44,905 bases of DNA from Vibrio thalassae (GTDB lineage Bacteria; Pseudomonadota; Gammaproteobacteria; Enterobacterales; Vibrionaceae). Position 1 is the stretch's first letter, and each line of letters begins with the position of its first letter. Shown piece by piece: positions 26,437 to 32,989 of this stretch. Location: NCBI RefSeq assembly GCF_900089835.1, contig NZ_OANU01000141.1, forward strand, positions 1 through 44,905, read 5' to 3'. The position numbers and the translations under genes are program-made. The notes beneath the pieces are model-generated. The model searched no databases. It had not been told where the DNA came from and worked only from the letters and a program-made list of their open reading frames with translations.

Positions 26437-27759
26437 ATGTCCGTTTATCAGACTTTATGTTTTTTGTCGGCAGCGGCGATGTTAATTGCCTTTGTAAACA
26501 GCAAGATAGGTAGAATGCAAACTACGATAGCCATCACAGCTGGTGCTATGATGCTGTCGCTATTCATTTTGATTGCTGGCCAAAACGATTGGTTTCAACT
26601 CACAGAAATTGCCACAGAGACCTTAGCTGATATTGATTTTGAAGACTTCCTTTTGCAGGGGATCCTTGGCTTCTTACTCTTTGCAGGTGGTTTAGGCATT
26701 AAGTTACCTAATTTGAAAGATCAGAAATGGGAAATCACTGTGCTTGCACTCGGTGCAACCCTCTTTTCAACTTTCTTTATCGGTTTTGCGCTTTACGGGT
26801 TCTGTAACCTTATCGGCATTCAGTTTGATCTTATCTACTGTTTATTATTTGGTGCACTCATCTCTCCGACTGACCCTATTGCTGTACTGGCTATTGTTAA
26901 GAAGCTCAAAGCACCTGAGCGCGTGTCAACGCAAGTTGAAGGTGAATCACTGTTCAATGATGGTTTTGGCCTTGTTATCTTCGTCACACTATTTACCATC
27001 GCCTTTGGTAGCGAAACGCCAACGGTAGGCAGCGTAACTATGTTGTTCTTACAGGAAGCGTTAGGCGGCATCATCTATGGCTTTGTGCTTGGTTTGGTAT
27101 TCCACTACCTCATTAGCTCAACAGACGACCACTCTATGGAGTTGCTGTTAACCATAGGTATCCCAACCGCGGGCTACGCTTTTGCCGAGGTGCTACATGT
27201 TTCTGGGCCACTATCTATGGTGGTATCAGGCATTATGATCGGTAATTGGACTCGTTATATTGGCTTCTCAAAAGAAACTGAAGACCACCTAGATCACTTC
27301 TGGGAGCTTGTAGATGAGTTCTTAAATGGCGTGCTATTCTTACTTATCGGTATGTCTATGCTGTTATTCCAATTCCACCAAGAAGACTGGATTTTAATGG
27401 CCTTCTCGATTCCTCTTGTACTCAGCGCTCGTTATTTGAGTGTCGCGCTCGCATACGTTGGCTTTAAACGCTACCGCACTTATAACCCTTGGTCAGTCCG
27501 TATTTTGACTTGGGGTGGCTTGCGTGGCGGCTTAGCGTTGGCTATGGCTCTCTCTATTCCATCAGGTATTTGGGTTATCGAGGACAAACTGATTGACGTG
27601 AAAGAGATCATTCTTGTTATGACTTACTCTGTCGTCGTGTTCTCTATCCTAGTTCAAGGTTCAACGATTACGCCGATGATTGAAAAAGCAAAACTGGCAG
27701 AAAAAGAGATGGAAGCGAAAAGAACCGCTCAACAAACTGACGGCCAGCAACAAGAATAA
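26437..27759 (+). CDS. NhaP-type Na+/H+ (cation/proton) antiporter, CPA1 family
   Basis: The start at 26437 (MSVYQTLCFLSAAAML) gives 440 residues and has a strong AGGTGGAG ribosome site. The open frame runs further up to 26374, but that part is not hydrophobic or conserved. About 12 hydrophobic segments are visible. The CPA1 signatures GALISPTDPIAVLAIV and EGESLFNDGFGLV carry the Asp residues used for ion exchange. A short charged C-terminal tail ends in a Gln-rich stretch (QQTDGQQQE). It exchanges Na+, K+ or Li+ for H+ across the inner membrane. Which ion is preferred cannot be told from sequence, and which of the Vibrio NhaP paralogues this is was not resolved. Confidence 0.9.
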   Translation: MSVYQTLCFLSAAAMLIAFVNSKIGRMQTTIAITAGAMMLSLFILIAGQNDWFQLTEIATETLADIDFEDFLLQGILGFLLFAGGLGIKLPNLKDQKWEITVLALGATLFSTFFIGFALYGFCNLIGIQFDLIYCLLFGALISPTDPIAVLAIVKKLKAPERVSTQVEGESLFNDGFGLVIFVTLFTIAFGSETPTVGSVTMLFLQEALGGIIYGFVLGLVFHYLISSTDDHSMELLLTIGIPTAGYAFAEVLHVSGPLSMVVSGIMIGNWTRYIGFSKETEDHLDHFWELVDEFLNGVLFLLIGMSMLLFQFHQEDWILMAFSIPLVLSARYLSVALAYVGFKRYRTYNPWSVRILTWGGLRGGLALAMALSIPSGIWVIEDKLIDVKEIILVMTYSVVVFSILVQGSTITPMIEKAKLAEKEMEAKRTAQQTDGQQQE

Positions 27760-27779
27760 ATTCGCTTATTGTTTACTAA

Positions 27780-27810
27780 GAGCCTCACCATGATGGTGGG
27801 GCTTTTTATT
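27780..27810 (+). terminator. Terminator after the antiporter gene
   Basis: A 10-bp stem with one G-T pair (AGCCTCACCA at 27781-27790 and TGGTGGGGCT at 27794-27803) has a 3-nt loop and a T-rich tail. Confidence 0.85.
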
Positions 27811-27898
27811 TAACGAGATAAATGAAAGCGCGAGTAGCAACGAGAAGAGACTCTGAGCACTGCGCTAGCTAATAGGGCGTTGTATTCGTATTAAATGC

Positions 27899-27929
27899 AA
27901 AAAGGCCGCATCTTTCGATGCGGCCTTTT
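27899..27929. terminator. Terminator of tRNA operon 1
   Basis: A 12-bp perfect stem (27901-27912 and 27917-27928, GGCCGCATC core) has a 4-nt loop and A/T runs on both sides. It lies 8 bp after the tRNA-Asn 3' end on the minus strand. A sister hairpin with a near-identical sequence ends tRNA operon 2 (41921-41948). Confidence 0.9.
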
Positions 27930-27936
27930 CTTAAAG

Positions 27937-28012
27937 TGGCTCCCCCTGCAAGACTTGAACTTGCGACATACGGATTAACAGTCCGCCGTTCTACCGACTG
28001 AACTAAGGGGGA
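27937..28012 (-). tRNA. tRNA-Asn(GTT), variant T arm
   Basis: A 76-nt cloverleaf with encoded CCA and anticodon GTT in the loop CTGTTAA. The acceptor stem is TCCCCCT pairing with AGGGGGA. The T arm is GCAAG-TTCAAGT-CTTGC, fully paired, with A57 instead of G57. The two tRNA-Asn copies in operon 2 differ in this arm. It is last in operon 1. Confidence 0.95.
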
Positions 28013-28068
28013 ATTATTTGTGTAAGCACTTGGTCATAATGACCATTGTTTGCTTAAGCACCAAATAA

Positions 28069-28144
28069 TGGTGCCTCGAGGCGGAATCGAACCACCGACA
28101 CGAGGATTTTCAATCCTCTGCTCTACCGACTGAGCTATCGAGGC
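28069..28144 (-). tRNA. tRNA-Phe(GAA), acceptor-stem variant
   Basis: A 76-nt cloverleaf with encoded CCA and anticodon GAA in the loop TTGAAAA. It is identical to the other tRNA-Phe copies except for two acceptor base pairs: GCCTCGA/TCGAGGC instead of GCCCGGA/TCCGGGC. Both sides of each pair change, so the stem is intact. Confidence 0.95.
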
Positions 28145-28151
28145 AAATAAA

Positions 28152-28227
<76 letters not shown>

Positions 28228-28284
28228 GACACTTTATTTTGCGTTGCTCGTGCTAATTTTCTCAGCACCAACAATTTCAATTTG

Positions 28285-28360
28285 TGGTGCCCGGAGGCGG
28301 AATCGAACCACCGACACGAGGATTTTCAATCCTCTGCTCTACCGACTGAGCTATCCGGGC
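28285..28360 (-). tRNA. tRNA-Phe(GAA)
   Basis: A 76-nt cloverleaf with CCA encoded, acceptor GCCCGGA/TCCGGGC and anticodon GAA. It is first in operon 1, about 12 bp after a sigma70 -10 element. Confidence 0.96.
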
Positions 28361-28372
28361 TAACGGAGCGCT

Positions 28373-28401
28373 ATTAAACGGATTTTCCACTCTCCCGTCA
28401 A
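28373..28401 (-). promoter_or_regulatory. Promoter of tRNA operon 1
   Basis: On the minus strand -35 TTGACG (28401-28396) and -10 TTTAAT (28378-28373) are separated by exactly 17 bp. A G/C-rich discriminator (AGCGC) follows, typical of stringently controlled stable-RNA promoters. The same spacing and hexamers occur before operon 2. Confidence 0.85.
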
Positions 28402-28433
28402 CGCTTTTTTGAAAAAAACTTCAAAAAAGCGTT
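28400..28433 (-). terminator. Perfect 14-bp inverted repeat after mltC
   Basis: AACGCTTTTTTGAA (28400-28413) and TTCAAAAAAGCGTT (28420-28433) form a perfect stem with a 6-nt loop, in the mltC-to-tRNA gap. On the minus strand it carries internal T-runs and may end the mltC transcript. Its last two bases overlap the -35 hexamer of tRNA operon 1. It is too AT-rich for a classical terminator, and an UP-element or protein-binding role is possible. Confidence 0.5.
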
Positions 28434-28486
28434 CAAGCGCTGCATTTTTCATCGAATCGTATTCGTTTTATGCAGATTAGCGCCAT

Positions 28487-29620
28487 TTAGCCCCTTCCCG
28501 CATTAAAATCTTTTTTGAATTTAGTTACTTTCTCCAAATAACGTCGAGCCTCTGCATTGGGGTGTTTTTTCGTCAACGCCCAATAAACTTGATTCGGCAG
28601 CAAAGAATTCAGATCGTTCATCGCACGTTTTCTATCACTGTGGAACGTTCGCAACACGCCTCCGGTTCCACCGTTATAGGCTGAAATCATGCTGTACTCC
28701 AACGATAATGGATGCCTCACATCTTTCAAGTAGCGGTTTTTCAAAATGTAGAAATACGCTGTTCCGGTATCTATATTTTGCTCCGGATTGAATAAATACT
28801 CTGGCGTAGGCTCACCAGGCTTGTTTTTTACCAGATGAAATACATCCCGACCTGCCGTTTTGGGTACGACCTGCATCAACCCATATGCGTTAGCCCAACT
28901 CACTGCATAAGGGTTAAAACTGCTCTCTGTTTTGATGATCGCGTAAATCAAATCTTCTGGAATACCATATCGCTGTGATGCTCTACGAACGATGTCCGCA
29001 TATTGGTAACTTCGCTGTTTAAAGTGATCCGCCACCATCGGAATTTCGACGTAATAGGCTTTTTTGAAATCGACGTTCTTAGTCTTCAGTTTGTTTGCAA
29101 TCAAGTAGTCAGCAAAACGGTTGGCACGCCAAGACCATTGAATAGGTTTCTTATCTTGATCGACCACTTGGTTGTATAGGAATGGCTGCCCTTCTAACGT
29201 AATCGCTTTGGACGAAAATAAGTCGACACTTGAGGGGTCATCTGGAGTCAACAAGGTGGTAATGATCGCAGCTCTAAGGTGTTTCTCCGGCTCCGTAGGT
29301 GAGACCGTTTCAATCGTGATGAGACCCTTGCTGAAGTTAACTTCAGCACGACTTAGATAGTTATCGATGTATTTTACGTAGTTACTTTTGCCCGCAACTT
29401 TAACTTCATTGCTCCCCCAGCGCTTTTGAATATTACCGCTAAAACTATTGATCAAAGCGTCTAACGCTTTTGTGTCTTTGACATACTGGCCTGGCAGCTC
29501 TGCTAAGTTTTTGGCAAAGCGATTGGTTGGTTCATAGTTAACATCATAAATCTTCTCGATAAATTCACGACTACAGCCCACCAGCAACAGGGGAAACAAA
29601 AAGTAGATTAACTGCTTCAT
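28487..29620 (-). CDS. mltC: Membrane-bound lytic murein transglycosylase C
   Basis: This outer-membrane lipoprotein cleaves peptidoglycan glycan strands, making anhydro-muropeptides (the AmpD substrates). It has a lipoprotein signal MKQLIYFLFPLLLVGC with lipobox LVGC (Cys16 from the 29620 start). An N-terminal DUF3393-type region is followed by a C-terminal SLT domain with the catalytic Glu in IYAIIKTESSFNPYA, GLMQVVP and AYNGGTG. The length is 377 residues. In-frame ATGs at 29629 and 29641 are alternative starts. A terminator-like hairpin sits directly before the start. It is last in mutY-yggX-mltC. Confidence 0.93.
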   Translation of the reverse strand: MKQLIYFLFPLLLVGCSREFIEKIYDVNYEPTNRFAKNLAELPGQYVKDTKALDALINSFSGNIQKRWGSNEVKVAGKSNYVKYIDNYLSRAEVNFSKGLITIETVSPTEPEKHLRAAIITTLLTPDDPSSVDLFSSKAITLEGQPFLYNQVVDQDKKPIQWSWRANRFADYLIANKLKTKNVDFKKAYYVEIPMVADHFKQRSYQYADIVRRASQRYGIPEDLIYAIIKTESSFNPYAVSWANAYGLMQVVPKTAGRDVFHLVKNKPGEPTPEYLFNPEQNIDTGTAYFYILKNRYLKDVRHPLSLEYSMISAYNGGTGGVLRTFHSDRKRAMNDLNSLLPNQVYWALTKKHPNAEARRYLEKVTKFKKDFNAGRG

Positions 29621-29630
29621 AGACAACATT

Positions 29631-29657
29631 AAAAACACCACCCAAAAGGTGGTGCTT
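29631..29657 (-). terminator. Terminator/attenuator between yggX and mltC
   Basis: On the minus strand CACCACC-TTTTG-GGTGGTG is followed by a T5 run, ending about 10 bp before the mltC ATG. It ends the mutY-yggX message or attenuates mltC. The GGTGG of the right arm may also serve as the mltC ribosome site. Confidence 0.75.
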
Positions 29658-29674
29658 AATTTATTCCTTGTAGA

Positions 29675-29947
29675 TTATTCTGACGGCGGCGTATAGCCAT
29701 CGATGACGACATCCTTACCTTCGAATAAGAAGTTCACCATCTCAGTTTCAATCAACTTACGATGCTCAGGATCCATCATGTTGAGCTTCTTCTCATTGAT
29801 CAGCATGGTCTGCTTAGACTGCCACATCGCCCACGCCTCTTTCGAGATGTTATCGAAGATACGTTTACCCAGTTCACCTGGGTACAATTGGAAGTCGAGA
29901 CCTTCAGCATCTTTCTGTAGGTGAGCACAAAAAACCATACGGCTCAT
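29675..29947 (-). CDS. yggX: YggX, Fe(2+)-trafficking / oxidative damage protection protein
   Basis: The 90-residue protein begins MSRMVFCAHLQKDAEGLDFQ and is a full match in length and pattern to YggX, with the conserved Cys7 and YPGELGKRI. It protects Fe-S clusters and is linked to iron handling under superoxide stress. It follows mutY by 15 bp. This mutY-yggX-mltC order is the same in E. coli. MutY itself has an Fe-S cluster, so the link is meaningful. Confidence 0.95.
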   Translation of the reverse strand: MSRMVFCAHLQKDAEGLDFQLYPGELGKRIFDNISKEAWAMWQSKQTMLINEKKLNMMDPEHRKLIETEMVNFLFEGKDVVIDGYTPPSE

Positions 29948-29962
29948 ATTGTTATCCTCAAA

Positions 29963-31021
29963 TTAATGTCGTTGTAGGGTTTCAATTAGCGACTTAACTG
30001 GTGCCGCTAATCCAACCTTTTCTGGATTAGTTATGTTATACCAAAGACCTTTCGACTCTTCCATCACCATTGTTGGAAGCTGGTTAAGTGTCACGACGAT
30101 TGGTGTTATATCGAGATGATAGTGGCTGAATGTATGTCGAAACGCGATTTCAACCTCTCTGGACTGGATAATTTGTTGCTGGATACCATATTGCTCCAAC
30201 ACCTCATCAATATCCGCACTGGGGCTCTCCGGAAAGCAAAACAAACCACCCCAAATCCCCGTTTGTGGCCTTTGTGCCAACCAGAGCTCATCTTGGTATT
30301 TTAAGATGACAAACCACGTCTCTTTTTCCGGTTTGGTTTTCTTCGGTTTCTTCCCAGGATAATCAAGTGGATTGCCCTGTTTGTTAGCAACACAAAAACT
30401 TTCTACCGGACACAATGTGCATTTAGGTCGACTTCTAGTACAAACCATCGCTCCCATATCCATCATGGCTTGATTGTACTTATCTGTGTCTTCTGCCGGT
30501 GTATGTTGCTCAGCAATTTGCCACAGTTGATTTTCTACTTTTTTTTGCCCAGGCCACCCTTCCACAGCAAAACTGCGAGCAAGAGTGCGCTTGACGTTAC
30601 CATCAAGAATTGCATGAGGCAGTTTATATACCGATGACAAGACCGCTGCTGCGGTTGAACGCCCCACCCCGGGAAGTGCATTCATAGCTTCAAGAGACAG
30701 TGGAAATTCACCACTATGTTGCTCAACCACAACTTGAGCAGCCTTATGAAGGTTACGAGCACGGGCATAGTACCCTAGTCCCGTCCATAGGTGCAGCACT
30801 TCATCTTGAGGCGCTTTAGCTAAAGACTCTACGGTGGGGAAATGCTCCAAAAACCGTTCATAATATGGAATGACGGTGGTCACTTGTGTCTGTTGCAGCA
30901 TGATTTCCGACAACCACACCTTATAGGCGGTCTTTTGTTGTTGCCACGGTAGCGCTTTGCGACCGTACTTCTCATACCAATCTAATATCGCGCGTGCAAA
31001 AGGCGTCACAATTACTCTCAT
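29963..31021 (-). CDS. mutY: A/G-specific adenine DNA glycosylase
   Basis: The 352-residue base-excision enzyme removes adenine mispaired with 8-oxoguanine. The catalytic Glu39 lies in SEIMLQQTQV. The HhH motif is LPGVGRSTA (117-125), Asp140 lies in ILDGNVKR, and the 4Fe-4S ligands are Cys194, Cys201, Cys204 and Cys210. A C-terminal NUDIX-like 8-oxoG recognition domain follows. The ribosome site AAGAGAG precedes ATG at 31021. It diverges from trmB. Confidence 0.96.
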   Translation of the reverse strand: MRVIVTPFARAILDWYEKYGRKALPWQQQKTAYKVWLSEIMLQQTQVTTVIPYYERFLEHFPTVESLAKAPQDEVLHLWTGLGYYARARNLHKAAQVVVEQHSGEFPLSLEAMNALPGVGRSTAAAVLSSVYKLPHAILDGNVKRTLARSFAVEGWPGQKKVENQLWQIAEQHTPAEDTDKYNQAMMDMGAMVCTRSRPKCTLCPVESFCVANKQGNPLDYPGKKPKKTKPEKETWFVILKYQDELWLAQRPQTGIWGGLFCFPESPSADIDEVLEQYGIQQQIIQSREVEIAFRHTFSHYHLDITPIVVTLNQLPTMVMEESKGLWYNITNPEKVGLAAPVKSLIETLQRH

Positions 31022-31162
31022 CTCTCTTATAATTTGCTAGAAATTGCACCACACTTAGTAACAGAAGTAAAACTGCGTGAAATTCTGATCCGATAATGCT
31101 TGCTTGCGAGCAAATTCTTTGGATAATTCCCGCACTGATTATTGAATGAACAGGCTAAACCA

Positions 31163-31882
31163 ATGAGTGAAGTGACTACTAACGAATACACAGAAGATGG
31201 CAAACTGATTCGCAAAGTTCGCAGTTTTGTTCGTCGTGAAGGACGCCTAACCAAGGGCCAAGAATCGGCGATGGAAGAGTGCTGGCCTACAATGGGTATT
31301 GATTACCAAGAGTCACTACTCGACTGGCAACAGGTATTTGGTAACAACAACCCTGTTGTACTTGAAGTTGGCTTCGGCATGGGTGCTTCTCTGGTTGAAA
31401 TTGCAAAGAACGCTCCAGAAAAAAACTTCTTAGGTATTGAAGTCCACAGCCCTGGTGTAGGCGCGTGTCTTTCTTCTGCCCGCGATGCTGGTATTACCAA
31501 CCTACGAGTAATGTGCCACGACGCAGTTGAAGTGTTTGCTAACATGATTCCAGAAAGCAGCATAAGCACCATGCAATTGTTCTTCCCAGACCCATGGCAT
31601 AAGAAACGTCACCACAAACGTCGTATCGTACAGCTAGACTTTGCTGAAATGGTAAGAACTAAGCTAATCCCAGAGACTGGTGTGTTCCACATGGCAACAG
31701 ACTGGGAAAACTACGCTGAACATATGGTTGAAGTAATGAATCAAGCGCCTGGTTATGAGAATATTGCGACGGATGGTGATTTTGTACCACGTCCAGATGA
31801 TCGTCCTTTGACAAAGTTTGAAGCTCGCGGTCACAGACTCGGACATGGTGTTTGGGATATCAAATATCGCCGTACCGCTTAA
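31163..31882 (+). CDS. trmB: tRNA (guanine-46-N7)-methyltransferase
   Basis: The AdoMet-dependent enzyme makes m7G46 in tRNA. The start at 31163 (MSEVTTNEYTEDGKLIRKVRSF) gives 239 residues and fits vibrio homologues. The frame is open to 31142. AdoMet site LEVGFGMGASL, FPDPWHKKRHHKRR and the C-terminal TKFEARGHRLGHGVWD are diagnostic. It is divergent from mutY and followed by its own terminator. Confidence 0.95.
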   Translation: MSEVTTNEYTEDGKLIRKVRSFVRREGRLTKGQESAMEECWPTMGIDYQESLLDWQQVFGNNNPVVLEVGFGMGASLVEIAKNAPEKNFLGIEVHSPGVGACLSSARDAGITNLRVMCHDAVEVFANMIPESSISTMQLFFPDPWHKKRHHKRRIVQLDFAEMVRTKLIPETGVFHMATDWENYAEHMVEVMNQAPGYENIATDGDFVPRPDDRPLTKFEARGHRLGHGVWDIKYRRTA

Positions 31883-31910
31883 GTTTCGGTTACTAACTGA
31901 AATCTAATCG

Positions 31911-31940
31911 CGAAAAGCCAACTCTCTGTTGGCTTTTTTG
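31911..31940 (+). terminator. trmB terminator
   Basis: AAAGCCAAC and GTTGGCTTT form a 9-bp stem (31914-31922 and 31928-31936) with a 5-nt loop and a T-run. It ends only about 27 bp before the glsA start, so glsA expression needs read-through or a promoter inside or around the trmB end. Confidence 0.85.
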
Positions 31941-31966
31941 ACGCCCTCATTGGGAGAATACCAAAC

Positions 31967-32887
31967 ATGAGACCAACCAAACAGATCCTTTCCACGATCC
32001 TTAGTGAAGTAAAACCACTGATTGGGCAAGGAAAAGTTGCAGACTACATCCCTGCACTAGCTAAAGTACCTAACAACAAGCTAGGTATTGCGGTTTACAC
32101 CAATGATGGCGAAGTAATTACAGCTGGCGACGCAGAAGAATCGTTTTCCATTCAGTCTATTTCTAAGGCACTGAGTTTGACCTTAGCGATGATGCTGTAT
32201 AAACCAGAAGAAATTTGGCAACGAGTAGGCAAAGAACCATCAGGCCAAGCCTTTAACTCACTTATCCAGCTAGAAATGGAACAGGGTATCCCAAGAAACC
32301 CATTTATTAATGCTGGCGCTATCGTGGTCGCTGATTTGCTACAAAGCCGCTTATCCGCACCTAGACAGCGTCTATTGGAGTTTGTTAGGACGCTTTCCGG
32401 TGATAGTCACATCGTCTACGATAAGATCGTTGCGGCTTCAGAGATGATGCACAGTGATCGCAATGCGGCTATTGCCTATCTCATGCGCTCATTTGGCAAC
32501 TTCGATAATGATGTTATTCCTGTTCTCAATAACTATTTCCATGCCTGTGCATTGAAAATGAACTGCGTTGACTTGGCTAAGACCTTTAGTTATTTGGCTA
32601 ACAAGGGGCAGTCTGTTAACACGAAGAAGCAGATCATTACGCCTACTCAAACCAAACAATTGAATGCTCTATTGGCGACATGCGGCCTTTATGACGGTGC
32701 GGGAGAATTTGCTTACCGGGTCGGAATGCCAGGAAAATCTGGGGTTGGCGGAGGGATCATTGCCATCGTGCCGGGTGAAATGACGATCGCAGTTTGGTCT
32801 CCTGAGCTGGATAAATCTGGAAACTCACTCGCAGGTACCCGAGCCCTAGAAATGTTATCGCAGCGAATTGGTCGTTCTATTTTTTAG
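31967..32887 (+). CDS. glsA: Glutaminase
   Basis: The 306-residue serine-dependent beta-lactamase-fold enzyme hydrolyses glutamine to glutamate and ammonia, and in E. coli gives acid resistance. The catalytic Ser64-x-x-Lys67 lies in ESFSIQSISK. NPFINAGAIV and GKSGVGGGIIAIVPG are also conserved. The ribosome site GGGAG lies about 12 bp before the ATG. In V. cholerae the gene is next to the hemW homologue, as recalled. Here an extra gene separates them. Confidence 0.95.
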   Translation: MRPTKQILSTILSEVKPLIGQGKVADYIPALAKVPNNKLGIAVYTNDGEVITAGDAEESFSIQSISKALSLTLAMMLYKPEEIWQRVGKEPSGQAFNSLIQLEMEQGIPRNPFINAGAIVVADLLQSRLSAPRQRLLEFVRTLSGDSHIVYDKIVAASEMMHSDRNAAIAYLMRSFGNFDNDVIPVLNNYFHACALKMNCVDLAKTFSYLANKGQSVNTKKQIITPTQTKQLNALLATCGLYDGAGEFAYRVGMPGKSGVGGGIIAIVPGEMTIAVWSPELDKSGNSLAGTRALEMLSQRIGRSIF

Positions 32888-32912
32888 TTCTCAATTCAGA
32901 TCTTTATTATGA

Positions 32913-32942
32913 ATGGCCTTACTCTTTTATAAGTAAGGCCGT
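32913..32942. terminator. Hairpin between glsA and the LTA-synthase-like gene
   Basis: GGCCTTACT (32915-32923) and AGTAAGGCC (32932-32940) form a 9-bp perfect stem with an 8-nt loop between two converging genes. There is no strong T-run on either side, so it is a probable but weak bidirectional terminator. Confidence 0.5.
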
Positions 32943-32989
32943 TAGTCAATTACACTATGATAGGCACGGTAAAAGTGCGCTTCTTAGCG

